DNA from: Deltaproteobacteria bacterium
Lineage (GTDB): Bacteria > Myxococcota_A > JAADFL01
Direction: 5' to 3'
Assembly (NCBI GenBank): GCA_013152945.1
Contig: JAADFL010000053.1
Span: 1 to 28,987 of the forward strand
Length of the DNA: 28,987 nucleotides
The notes under the pieces are model-generated. The model searched no databases. It was not told the origin of the DNA and was given only the letters and a program-made list of their open reading frames with translations. Of the stretch, positions 1-7,972 are shown piece after piece; positions within the stretch are counted from its first letter, which is position 1; the number at the start of each line of letters is the position of its first letter. The position numbers and the translations under genes are program-made.

Positions 1-122
1 CTGCCTTGCCTCAATGCAGCGATGAGTTCGGCCTTTGTCATGCCTGATCTTCCTTTTATCGATCTTTGCCTTGCCAGGTCCGAAAGCTCGGCCCTTGTCA
101 TGGTGTCGTATCTCTTGGCCAT
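1..122 (-). CDS. Partial gene, Rho-N/SAP-like N-terminal motif protein
   Basis: This minus-strand frame starts at ATG 122-120 and runs off the left edge, giving 40 codons beginning MAKRYDTMTRAELSDLARQR. The SD GGAGGAGGTGG lies directly upstream (about 123-140), which supports the start. The two helix-like stretches TRAELSDLARQRSIKG and TKAELIAALRQ resemble the Rho termination factor N-terminal/SAP-type helix-extension-helix nucleic-acid-binding motif found in many short bacterial proteins. Only the N-terminus is visible, so the full domain content is unknown. It diverges from the lipoprotein gene that starts at 309. Confidence 0.6.
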   Translation of the reverse strand, partial: MAKRYDTMTRAELSDLARQRSIKGRSGMTKAELIAALRQG

Positions 123-214
123 CTGTCCACCTCCTCCTTGGAGTAGATGAATGTGAACATTTACATCAAAGGCGTGTCAAGTTCAGGTGGAAGATGAGGA
201 CTGTGCCATATGTC

Positions 215-243
215 TTGACACCTTCTCTGCTTGGCGTTATGAA
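215..243 (+). promoter_or_regulatory. Putative sigma70-type promoter for the Cys-rich lipoprotein gene
   Basis: A perfect -35 hexamer TTGACA (215-220) is followed after 17 bases by TATGAA (238-243), which matches four of six -10 positions. It lies about 65 bases upstream of the ATG at 309 and points the right way. This is a motif match only. Confidence 0.4.
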
Positions 244-308
244 AATCCGCCAGGTAGTGCTTTTCTCAAGACTTGTTCTAGTGTTCTTTTACCATGGGAG
301 GATTGAAG

Positions 309-1427
309 ATGAAATTAAAACATTCAGGTTATCTTGTACTGGCGCTTGCCGGCACGGCAATGTGTCTGGCACCACTTTCATGCGGCGGAGATGACAACAG
401 CAGCAAGAGCATTTCCCTGGACGATGTCCCTGACTTGTACTACGACGCCTTTTGCACCAAGGCCATGGAATGCCCGGTGTTTTTCAACTACAAGGCCTTC
501 TCTTCAGTTGCGGAATGCAAGACCCTTATCAAGAAAATCTTTGAAAAAGAAGGAGAGGGAGTAGATACGATAGTACAGGCTGCAGAGGACGGCAATAGCG
601 ACTATGACGGCAACAAGGCCCGAAAGTGCCTTGATGCGATCAAAGCGGCCACGTGCGAACAAATGGCTTATGGTATAGACATGATTGACCCCTCATGCAC
701 GCAGGTCTTCAAGGGCAAGCTTGATGACGGCGTCGCCTGCCGGACAGACCAGGAGTGTTCCGGCGGCTGGTGTGATGGTACCACCAAGTGTGATGGAAAG
801 TGCAAGCAGGCCGCAGGCGAGGGCGAGGATTGTGCATCCACGCCCTGCAAGGACGGCTTGGTATGCTCCAAGGACGGCAAGTGCACATCGACAATCGACC
901 CGCCCGGCGAGGGCGAGGACTGCGCAAATTACGGCATATCCTGCAAGTACGGATTGTTCTGCAATAATAAGAACAAGTGCGAGAAGCTGAAGGGCGAGGG
1001 CGAGGAGTGCCTTTATGATAACGAATGTGTCTTCGGGTTCGGCTGCTTCTCAAGTGACGGTGGAAATACGCGCAAGTGCCAAAAGCCGGAGATCGTTGGC
1101 GAGGGAAAGGATTGCGACTGGAAAGCAGGAAAAGTCTGCGACATATCGAAGATGCTCTTCTGCGGGTTCACTGCAACGGACGGCACCCCTGAAAAATGCC
1201 ACAAGGCTGGTCAGGAGGGAGATACTTGCTTTGACGCCCAATCTTACCTGATGACCCAATGCGACCCGTACTCCAAAATTTACTGTGATGCAATGGGCAC
1301 CAATAAGTGCGTCCAGCAAAAGAAAGCAGGCGAGGCTTGCAATGCCCAGTTGAACGGCACGGACTGCCTTTCCGGCACTTGCGGCCAGGATGGAAAGTGT
1401 GCGGCAGATCCCTGCGCCGACAAGTAA
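309..1427 (+). CDS. Cys-rich repeat secreted lipoprotein
   Basis: This 372-residue protein has a short basic N-terminus (MKLKHSG), a hydrophobic segment and then SCGGDD around Cys25. That is consistent with a lipoprotein or exported protein, although the -3 residue of the lipobox is not canonical. From about residue 140 to the end there are roughly six modules of 25-35 residues, most introduced by GEGEDC, GEGEEC or similar and each carrying several cysteines. This is the layout of Dickkopf-like Cys-rich repeats common in large deltaproteobacterial genomes. The start at 309 is chosen over an in-frame ATG at 294 because GGGAGG (296-301) sits 7 bases before it. Disulfide-stabilised surface placement is inferred. 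The specific function is unknown. Confidence 0.75.
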   Translation: MKLKHSGYLVLALAGTAMCLAPLSCGGDDNSSKSISLDDVPDLYYDAFCTKAMECPVFFNYKAFSSVAECKTLIKKIFEKEGEGVDTIVQAAEDGNSDYDGNKARKCLDAIKAATCEQMAYGIDMIDPSCTQVFKGKLDDGVACRTDQECSGGWCDGTTKCDGKCKQAAGEGEDCASTPCKDGLVCSKDGKCTSTIDPPGEGEDCANYGISCKYGLFCNNKNKCEKLKGEGEECLYDNECVFGFGCFSSDGGNTRKCQKPEIVGEGKDCDWKAGKVCDISKMLFCGFTATDGTPEKCHKAGQEGDTCFDAQSYLMTQCDPYSKIYCDAMGTNKCVQQKKAGEACNAQLNGTDCLSGTCGQDGKCAADPCADK

Positions 1428-1466
1428 AAGGATTGCAAGATCCTTGAATACCCTGTTTGCTTTTTT
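1428..1466 (+). terminator. Possible terminator after the lipoprotein gene
   Basis: Immediately after the stop codon there is a perfect 6-bp hairpin, AAGGAT-TGCAAG-ATCCTT (1428-1445). A run of six T follows at 1461-1466. The gap between stem and T-run is longer than in a canonical intrinsic terminator, so confidence is limited. Confidence 0.35.
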
Positions 1467-1520
1467 GTAAAGGACTGGAAAAATAATCTAGCGTGTGCGT
1501 TGGCCTTCCAAAAAGCCTGT

Positions 1521-1568
1521 AACCCAGCCTAATTCATAATAATTCTTCCGAAATGTTATTATTGGGTT
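1521..1568. other. Compound inverted repeat in a convergent intergenic region
   Basis: AACCCA (1521-1526) pairs with TGGGTT (1563-1568). Inside it ATAATAA (1536-1542) pairs with TTATTAT (1556-1562). The structure lies between the convergent lipoprotein and radical SAM genes and could help end transcription from either side. It has no T-run on either strand, so its role is uncertain. Confidence 0.3.
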
Positions 1569-1623
1569 CATCAAGTCGAAACAATGGCCTGGATATATCT
1601 TAACAAATTGGCGCCACGTGGAA

Positions 1624-3153
1624 TCAAGGCGCGTCTCGAACCTGTGAATCAGCTTTCTGCAGCTTCTCCGGGCGCCTGGGATGCAGCCTCTTCCCGTAGA
1701 AATCCCAGATATTTATCCTGCCTAAAAACGGGACCAGCACAGACTTACCCTCCTCGTAATCAGGACCCTCCCAGGCCGGGTCGGCCAGTGCCCCGTACCT
1801 TTCGGAGTAATCCTTGAGAAAATCTCTAAGTTTCTTGTCAGACAAAATGTTGTCGGCCCCGGGGTAGGAGGGCATGGCTCCTGTTTCTTCCACCACCTCT
1901 TTCAAGACCTCCGGCCGGTCGATTATTTTGCAGGGCCTGAGCAGGTTGTCGTCGTAAGGCTGTTTTTGTCTTATGGCTTCGAAGAACGGTGAGTTCCAGA
2001 TCTCTTCAAACGAGCTGTTCCTAAGGTTATGCGTATAGAAATGAACGAACGTGCAGGGCTGGACATTGCCTTCAACAGTAATGTACGCATATCTGCTCGC
2101 AGAAAGGCACCCACCCGCAGCAGGCCCGTCATTCCAGAAGTCTCCCAAGAAGATTGGTTTTCCGGATATCCAGCGCCTGCTCATTTGCCTCAGCTTGTCC
2201 CTTTGCTCCGGGGTCGGCATGAGTTCAATATCAGGCGAACGGCCAACAGGAATGTAGTTGAAGAACCACCCGAACAGGCATCCTTGCTCGATCATGGAAT
2301 CCACGAATTCGTCTGTGGCTAGAATATCCGAATTGTTCCTGACGGGCGTGGCGGAAAAACCGAACATCACGCCTCTCTTTCTCAATCTATCCATTGCTTC
2401 GAGGACTTTTTTGTAAACACCAGGCCCCCGTCTCTTGTCAGTCTCCTCTTCATATCCCTCGACCGACAGGGCGGGCCAGAAATTGCCATAACCAGCAATC
2501 TTGTCCGCCATCTTGTCATCAATCAAGATGCCGTTGGAATAGCTCATGAATATCATGTCATTGAAATCTTGCAACATATCGTCGAGATAGGGGTACAAGA
2601 GCGGCTCCCCGCCGCTCACTGTTATGAACCGCACGCCCAGATCTCTCAATTCTTCGAGAAGCTGTTTCAACAGACTGTAGTCCATGTCTTTCTTTGAAAA
2701 GTTCCAGGCATAGCATCCGGAGCATTTCAGGTTGCATCGCATGGTCGGGTTGATGACAACGGTTATTGGCGGGAGAAGGCCGTTCCTGGCCTGGTAATCT
2801 CTCCTGATTGCAAAGCTTTCGTAAGTTACGTTGAAAAAGAAATTTTCCACCATCTTTTCCAGGGGACCGTCACCAAGTTGTTCGAGCAGCCTGGCCAACC
2901 ACTTGCCTGCAGAAGGATTGTCTTCGAGATTCTTCACAAGGCCGCCAAGCAAAGCCCTGACCTTGTCATCAAGTCCTGCTGCGTTTTCCCTGCCTGTTGC
3001 CTCATCCGGCCCGGGTGCTCCAAGCCTCGAGACAAGCCCGGAGACAAGAGTTGTTATCCTGGCTCTCGCCTTTTCTCCCAAACCCTGGATCCATGCATCC
3101 AGGACATAGTTTTCATTATTATCCGTATTTCCGGCATCAGGTGGTCCATTCAT
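1624..3153 (-). CDS. Radical SAM/SPASM-like protein with helical N-terminal extension
   Basis: This 509-residue protein carries the radical SAM cluster motif C-NLK-C-SG-C at about residues 140-147, followed by VSGGEPLLYP. A C-terminal segment with further cysteines (GGCLSASRYAYITVEGNVQPC and later RPC) fits a SPASM or twitch-type auxiliary Fe-S site. The first ~130 residues are helical and charged and are not part of the radical SAM core. The start at 3153 is preferred to the longer frame from 3201 because TTTGGAGG lies 10 bases before it. Family members are often peptide-modifying enzymes or other uncharacterised oxidoreductases. The substrate cannot be read from the sequence, and no precursor peptide was recognised beside it. 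It is divergent from recD2. Confidence 0.8.
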   Translation of the reverse strand: MNGPPDAGNTDNNENYVLDAWIQGLGEKARARITTLVSGLVSRLGAPGPDEATGRENAAGLDDKVRALLGGLVKNLEDNPSAGKWLARLLEQLGDGPLEKMVENFFFNVTYESFAIRRDYQARNGLLPPITVVINPTMRCNLKCSGCYAWNFSKKDMDYSLLKQLLEELRDLGVRFITVSGGEPLLYPYLDDMLQDFNDMIFMSYSNGILIDDKMADKIAGYGNFWPALSVEGYEEETDKRRGPGVYKKVLEAMDRLRKRGVMFGFSATPVRNNSDILATDEFVDSMIEQGCLFGWFFNYIPVGRSPDIELMPTPEQRDKLRQMSRRWISGKPIFLGDFWNDGPAAGGCLSASRYAYITVEGNVQPCTFVHFYTHNLRNSSFEEIWNSPFFEAIRQKQPYDDNLLRPCKIIDRPEVLKEVVEETGAMPSYPGADNILSDKKLRDFLKDYSERYGALADPAWEGPDYEEGKSVLVPFLGRINIWDFYGKRLHPRRPEKLQKADSQVRDAP

Positions 3154-3362
3154 GGTTTTACAGCCTCCAAATTCCACGCGTATGTATACTACACGTAACA
3201 TATTTTAGTTGCGCGAACCTGATAAAGTTTGGTTCCTTTCTATATTTTAAGCAAGATCAAGGCATGATCTTTTTGGCCGGGAGCATGATATTTTAGGATT
3301 TCATTAATGGTTGCAGCCTGATAGGCTATAAATATCCTTGTGCTTACAAAGGAGTAATCTGC

Positions 3363-5588
3363 ATGGATCAGGGAGAGCGCAACCTGGAGTTCGAGTTCCG
3401 GGAGCAAAAAAACGGAAATGACGGTAAAAATCGCTCAACAAGCATGCGCGCAAGGGTAAACCGGGTTATATTCCGGGCACAACAAGATGATTTCAAGGTA
3501 GTTGAAGCATATTGCGGGAATCACGGGGGTTCCTTTGTGGCAGTGGGCCAGATGCCGGGCCTGGAGCCTGGTTTGACGGTTAACATGGTCGGCAGGTGGG
3601 TTGAAAACAGGAAATTCGGGCGCCAGTTCAGGGTTGATTCATTCAGCCTGGTGCTTCCTTCGGACAAGACAGGTATCGAACAATACCTTGGCTCCGGAAT
3701 GATAAAGGGGCTTGGAAAAGTTCTTGCCTCCAGATTGGTCCTTCATTTCAAGGAGGAGACACTGGACATCATCCAACACCATCCCGAGAAGTTGACCGAG
3801 GTCCCGGGAATCGGCGAAGGGAGGTCCAAGGTAATAAGCAGGGCCTGGAAGGCCCAGGTGGGAATGCGGGAAACAATGACCATCCTGACCGCACAGGGTG
3901 TTCCCCCGGGAATGGCTGCAAGAATCTACAACAAGTACGGTTCGGGCAGTGTAAAGATCTTGAAAGAAAACCCTTACAAGCTGGTCGAGGACATCAAGGG
4001 AATAGGTTTTGTCACTGCAGACAATCTGGCAGAAAAACTCGGCGTATCCAGGGACTCGGTTTTCAGGGCCAGGGCCGGACTTGTGCACGTGTTATGGGAA
4101 GCCCAGTCAAGGGGGCACGTATTTTTACCAAGGCAGGAACTCATAGAGAATGCACGCCGGCTTCTCGAACCTTCCAATATAGACTTGGAGGCTGCCCTCG
4201 ATGAATTGGCCGCAGACCGCAGCGTGGTGCTTGATACCTGGAATAAGTCCCAGGCGGTCTATGTAACCGTAATGAACCTGATCGAAAAGAGAAGTGCAAA
4301 AAGACTGGCATTGCTTCTCCGCGCGAGAATGCCGGCTCAAAAAAAAGCGATCCCGGCAATCATGTCCGGATTCGAGAAAGAGCACGGCCTGAAATTATCG
4401 ACAGGTCAGAGAGAAGCCGTGGAAACCGCGCTTACTTCATCGTGCACCATAGTCACGGGCGGCCCGGGCACGGGCAAGACCACATTGGTCAAGGCAGTGG
4501 TGAATATACTCTCCAAAATGGGACGGCGGGTGAAACTTTGTGCTCCCACCGGCAGGGCGGCCAAGAGGTTGGCAGAGGCCACATCGATGAATGCCATGAC
4601 CATACACAGGCTGCTCGAGTACAGTCCGAAAGAGGGCCGGTTCAAGAGAAACAGGGAATTTCCCTTGAATGCGGACATGGTGGTCGTGGACGAGGTTTCC
4701 ATGGTCGACCTGTCTCTCTTCGACAAGCTGCTGGATGCGATTTCACCTGGTTGCAGGCTCTTGCTTGTAGGTGACAAGGACCAGCTCCCATCGGTAGGCC
4801 CGGGCCAGGTATTGGCCGACCTGATAGACAGCAATGTATTGCCGGTAGTGCGATTGAAGACCATCTTCAGGCAGGCCCGGCAGAGCCTGATTGTCAGGAA
4901 TGCGCACAAGATCCTGCGGGGCGATTCGATCCTGGATGAGCCGGCAAGCGGCGAAAGACAGGATTTTTATTTTATCAGGAAGAACGATCCCGAAGAGATT
5001 TTGTCAGCACTCAAGCTGCTGGTCGCGGAACGAATTCCCAAGCTGCTCGGCGTGGATCCCATGGAAGACATCCAGGTGCTCTGCCCCATGCGAAGAGGCC
5101 TGCTCGGCACAGAGACTCTCAACCATGAATTGAAATCCCTCCTCAACCCGAGCGGGGCGGAACTGAAAAAGGGAAACGTGTCCTTCAGGATGATGGACAG
5201 GGTCATGCAGGTAAGAAACAACTATGACTTACAGGTGTTCAACGGCGAGGTGGGAAGGGTCGTCGGCATTGAAGCATCTTCCCAAACCCTGCAAGTGTCA
5301 TTCGACGACAGGATAGTTCCATATGCGAATGATGACATTGACGACCTTGTGCATGCCTATGCCTGCACGATACATAAATCCCAGGGAAGCGAGTACAGCG
5401 CGGTCGTGATTCCCTTGCATACCCAGCACTACATAATGTTGAAGAGAAACCTGCTGTACACCGCTGTTACGCGCGGAAAGAGGCTCGTTGTCCTGGTGGG
5501 CAGTGAAAAGGCCTTGCAGTTGGCTATTGCAAACAACCGCGTGGAGAAAAGGTTTACCAAACTGGCTGAAAGGTTGCGCTGTGCGTAG
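3363..5588 (+). CDS. recD2: RecD2-type ATP-dependent DNA helicase (RecD/TraA family)
   Basis: This 741-residue superfamily 1 helicase has a layout matching stand-alone RecD2 rather than the RecBCD subunit. There is an N-terminal OB-like region (about 30-100), helix-hairpin-helix repeats (about 105-230, including LTEVPGIGEGRSK and EDIKGIGFVTAD), then the motor. Walker A is GGPGTGKTT at residues 366-374. Walker B is VVVDEVSMVD at 440-449, followed by GDKDQLPSVGPG. The C-terminal part has AYACTIHKSQGSEY and YTAVTRGKRLVVLVG, the UvrD-like C-terminal motifs. It should unwind DNA 5'-3' in repair or replication. The start has AAAGGAG 8 bases upstream. The gene stands alone between divergent and convergent neighbours. 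Confidence 0.93.
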   Translation: MDQGERNLEFEFREQKNGNDGKNRSTSMRARVNRVIFRAQQDDFKVVEAYCGNHGGSFVAVGQMPGLEPGLTVNMVGRWVENRKFGRQFRVDSFSLVLPSDKTGIEQYLGSGMIKGLGKVLASRLVLHFKEETLDIIQHHPEKLTEVPGIGEGRSKVISRAWKAQVGMRETMTILTAQGVPPGMAARIYNKYGSGSVKILKENPYKLVEDIKGIGFVTADNLAEKLGVSRDSVFRARAGLVHVLWEAQSRGHVFLPRQELIENARRLLEPSNIDLEAALDELAADRSVVLDTWNKSQAVYVTVMNLIEKRSAKRLALLLRARMPAQKKAIPAIMSGFEKEHGLKLSTGQREAVETALTSSCTIVTGGPGTGKTTLVKAVVNILSKMGRRVKLCAPTGRAAKRLAEATSMNAMTIHRLLEYSPKEGRFKRNREFPLNADMVVVDEVSMVDLSLFDKLLDAISPGCRLLLVGDKDQLPSVGPGQVLADLIDSNVLPVVRLKTIFRQARQSLIVRNAHKILRGDSILDEPASGERQDFYFIRKNDPEEILSALKLLVAERIPKLLGVDPMEDIQVLCPMRRGLLGTETLNHELKSLLNPSGAELKKGNVSFRMMDRVMQVRNNYDLQVFNGEVGRVVGIEASSQTLQVSFDDRIVPYANDDIDDLVHAYACTIHKSQGSEYSAVVIPLHTQHYIMLKRNLLYTAVTRGKRLVVLVGSEKALQLAIANNRVEKRFTKLAERLRCA

Positions 5589-5636
5589 AGCCGTTGCCGG
5601 TAGTTGCCATGCCCGGCCACAGTAGGCCCAAGCTTC

Positions 5637-7859
5637 CTATTTTGGAAACATGCGAATGTAATTGTCGTACCTGTTTTGTATCTGCGATACGTAACGAACC
5701 GGTTCCGAACCCCGGCAGTACCCGTGCCTTGCCCTCTTGTAGAACTCCGGCTTCATGAGCAACAACATGGCCTTTTCAACATTCTTGAACCAGCGGTCCC
5801 TGTCCAGGCCGATCATGCCCGCTATTCTCCTTGCATCCTGCACGTGCCCTGCTCCGGCATTGTACCCGGCCAGGGCGAATCTGACCCTTTGCCGGAATTC
5901 GATGGACGGATCGAATTTTCCTATGAGCAGGGATATGAATCGTATTCCCGCGTGTATTCCCTGCTTGGGATCGGCAGGATTCGTGAAGCCCAGCATCCTG
6001 GCCGTTTTCGGCATGACCTGGAAAAGACCCAGTGCGCCCACCCAGCTCTTGGCCTTGGGGTCGAACCTGCTTTCCTGGTACGCGACCGCGGCCATCAACC
6101 TCCAGTCCAAACCGTACTTGGCGGAATATTTTTTAAACAAGTCATCATATGGAGAAATCCTGCCTGCAACAAGAGCCCGCCTCGTCTTGGCTCTCCTAAT
6201 CCTGCGCCTGTTCTCGAAGTAACGCTTCTTTGCCATGTTGTATTCGACACCGCGGTAGATGCGCTTTACGAAATTGTCCACGTATTGCTTCAATCTCTCG
6301 TTGCCCGGCCTTACTGCAAAGGCAATCTCCTTGGTGCCCGAATTCAGGTCGGTCCAATCCCCGGAAGAGCCTCCCGCCGGACCGGTCAACACAGGACCGG
6401 GTTGTATGTCATCCCTGTAAGCGAGTTCCACCTTTAATATGTGGCTGTCTGAAACAGTAAAGGGAATCTCTTTCCTGCCTACCATTGTTATCAACTCTTC
6501 GGTCTCGAGATGCTCGTCGGCCATATTGATCTTGAATGGACCGTAACGACCCTGTAATTTTTTCAGGGTCTGGAAATAGCTGGACGACCTTCGCACGAAT
6601 ATCTCTTTTCCCTTGAGATCTTCCAGTGTTTTCACCTTGGGGCCTGATTTGTTTTGGACAAGGACTTCCTCGACCCTCAAGTAAGGCCTGGTGAACAGCA
6701 CTTGCCTCTCTCTCTCTTCGGTCCTTGTCAAAGAGGCTGCAATGATATCTCCCTTGCCTTGGAGCAGCCATGGAATGAGCTGGTCCCTGGAAGGAGGCAC
6801 GATCATGGCAAGTCGTACTTTCATGTCCCTGGCCAGCATCTTGACCAGATCGTAATCAAAACCCTTTTGTTCACCACGGTACAGGAAATAAGTGACCGGA
6901 TTGTTCCTGGTGATGACCCGGATTTCTCCTCTTTCCCGGATTTGTTTCAGATCGCCTTTGAATATTTCCCTTGTATGGCCTGTCATTGCCTTTTCAACGA
7001 GGAACGAGTCAAGGGCCGCCTCCAGCCCGTGTGCGTCCTTGCGCAAGGCAAAGGCTTGGCTCCTGCCTTTTGTCAGGGGAAAGAGACCTTGTATCTTGTC
7101 ATTGTAGGTCTCGATCACTTGAAGCAGGTTGCTGTCGATCACAGTGAGAGGCCTTTCTCCCTGGCCGACTTCGAATGCTATTTTTTCAGTGTCCTCGTTC
7201 TCCCTAACCTTCACTATTTTCAGACCGGGAGCCTTTTCACGCTTGATACGCTCCAAAGTCTCTGCATAGGACGAGCTGGCCCTGACATGCACTGTTGCCC
7301 TGTTTAGATCGCCGATTCCGCCTGGAAGGCCTGTATCTCCCTTGCGGCCGACCAGGATCTCCCTTACTGTCGCAGTGGGCCTGGTAAATTGGACCAGCTT
7401 CATCCTGCTCTTTGTTACAGTGAGCAGGGCTGCTGCAACATCACCCTTTCCTTCGAGCAACAGGGGCAGAATCCTGTCTCTTGCCGGCACGAGCAGGAAC
7501 AGGGGCCTTATGGAATATAGCTCGCAAAAACTCCTCAACAGGCCTCTTTCCCGCAACGACGGGCTTCCTCTCCTTGGCAGGAAATCATCCTGGTCACCTG
7601 CCACCAGGATTCTCAGGACGCCTCGTTTCTTTATTTCTTCCAAGTCGGCAAGGTAGGCTTCAAGCCGTGTCTCGTCAGACACTAGCATGGTATCGGTATA
7701 GGGGCCGGCCCTGTTGTCCCTTGTGGAAGCGCCGGCGCCTTTTGCCAACTCGGTGGATTCAGTGCAGGCCGTGAGGCACAAAGCCATGGCAAAGATCAAA
7801 GCAATGCATGAAGAACCGCGGTCATTCCTGAAAATGAGCAACCTTGGCCAACGGATCAC
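5637..7859 (-). CDS. MltF-like lytic transglycosylase with two solute-binding domains
   Basis: This 740-residue lipoprotein has a signal segment ending in a lipobox LTAC (Cys32). Two successive SBP_bac_3-like modules follow. The first starts near IKKRGVLRILVAGD and includes LLLEGKGDVAAALLTVT. The second starts at IRERGEIRVITRNN and includes LLQGKGDIIAASLTRT. The C-terminal ~150 residues are an SLT lysozyme-like domain with the catalytic Glu in AVAYQESRFDP, then GLFQVMPKTA and AGYNAGAGHV. MltF normally has one solute-binding domain, so this is a longer variant. The GTG start at 7859 is chosen because GGGAGG sits 5 bases upstream and it gives a clean signal peptide, unlike the frame from 7931. 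It likely cleaves peptidoglycan at the outer membrane under control of a bound ligand (inferred). Confidence 0.88.
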   Translation of the reverse strand: MIRWPRLLIFRNDRGSSCIALIFAMALCLTACTESTELAKGAGASTRDNRAGPYTDTMLVSDETRLEAYLADLEEIKKRGVLRILVAGDQDDFLPRRGSPSLRERGLLRSFCELYSIRPLFLLVPARDRILPLLLEGKGDVAAALLTVTKSRMKLVQFTRPTATVREILVGRKGDTGLPGGIGDLNRATVHVRASSSYAETLERIKREKAPGLKIVKVRENEDTEKIAFEVGQGERPLTVIDSNLLQVIETYNDKIQGLFPLTKGRSQAFALRKDAHGLEAALDSFLVEKAMTGHTREIFKGDLKQIRERGEIRVITRNNPVTYFLYRGEQKGFDYDLVKMLARDMKVRLAMIVPPSRDQLIPWLLQGKGDIIAASLTRTEERERQVLFTRPYLRVEEVLVQNKSGPKVKTLEDLKGKEIFVRRSSSYFQTLKKLQGRYGPFKINMADEHLETEELITMVGRKEIPFTVSDSHILKVELAYRDDIQPGPVLTGPAGGSSGDWTDLNSGTKEIAFAVRPGNERLKQYVDNFVKRIYRGVEYNMAKKRYFENRRRIRRAKTRRALVAGRISPYDDLFKKYSAKYGLDWRLMAAVAYQESRFDPKAKSWVGALGLFQVMPKTARMLGFTNPADPKQGIHAGIRFISLLIGKFDPSIEFRQRVRFALAGYNAGAGHVQDARRIAGMIGLDRDRWFKNVEKAMLLLMKPEFYKRARHGYCRGSEPVRYVSQIQNRYDNYIRMFPK

Positions 7860-7887
7860 CCTGTCCTCCCTTGAAATAGATATCGAT

Positions 7888-7916
7888 ATTTTACACTGAA
7901 AAGACGTTATCTCCAA
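7888..7916 (-). promoter_or_regulatory. Putative promoter of the transglycosylase gene
   Basis: On the minus strand TTGGAG (7916-7911) is separated by exactly 17 bases from TAAAAT (7893-7888), which matches five of six -10 positions. This would give a leader of roughly 20-25 bases before the GTG at 7859. Confidence 0.4.
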
Positions 7917-7972
7917 CCCGGCTTGATCCATAGGCGGAACAAAAGATACAGTCTGAAGAAATGGGGGTGATG

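Noticed and set aside
5604-6437. Long plus-strand open frame opposite the transglycosylase gene
   Set aside because: It lies wholly antisense to a gene with clear domains and its translation has no recognisable motifs; it is a reading-frame shadow.
6654-7307. Another 217-codon plus-strand frame
   Set aside because: It is antisense to the solute-binding region of the transglycosylase gene, has no SD and shows no protein-like domain pattern.
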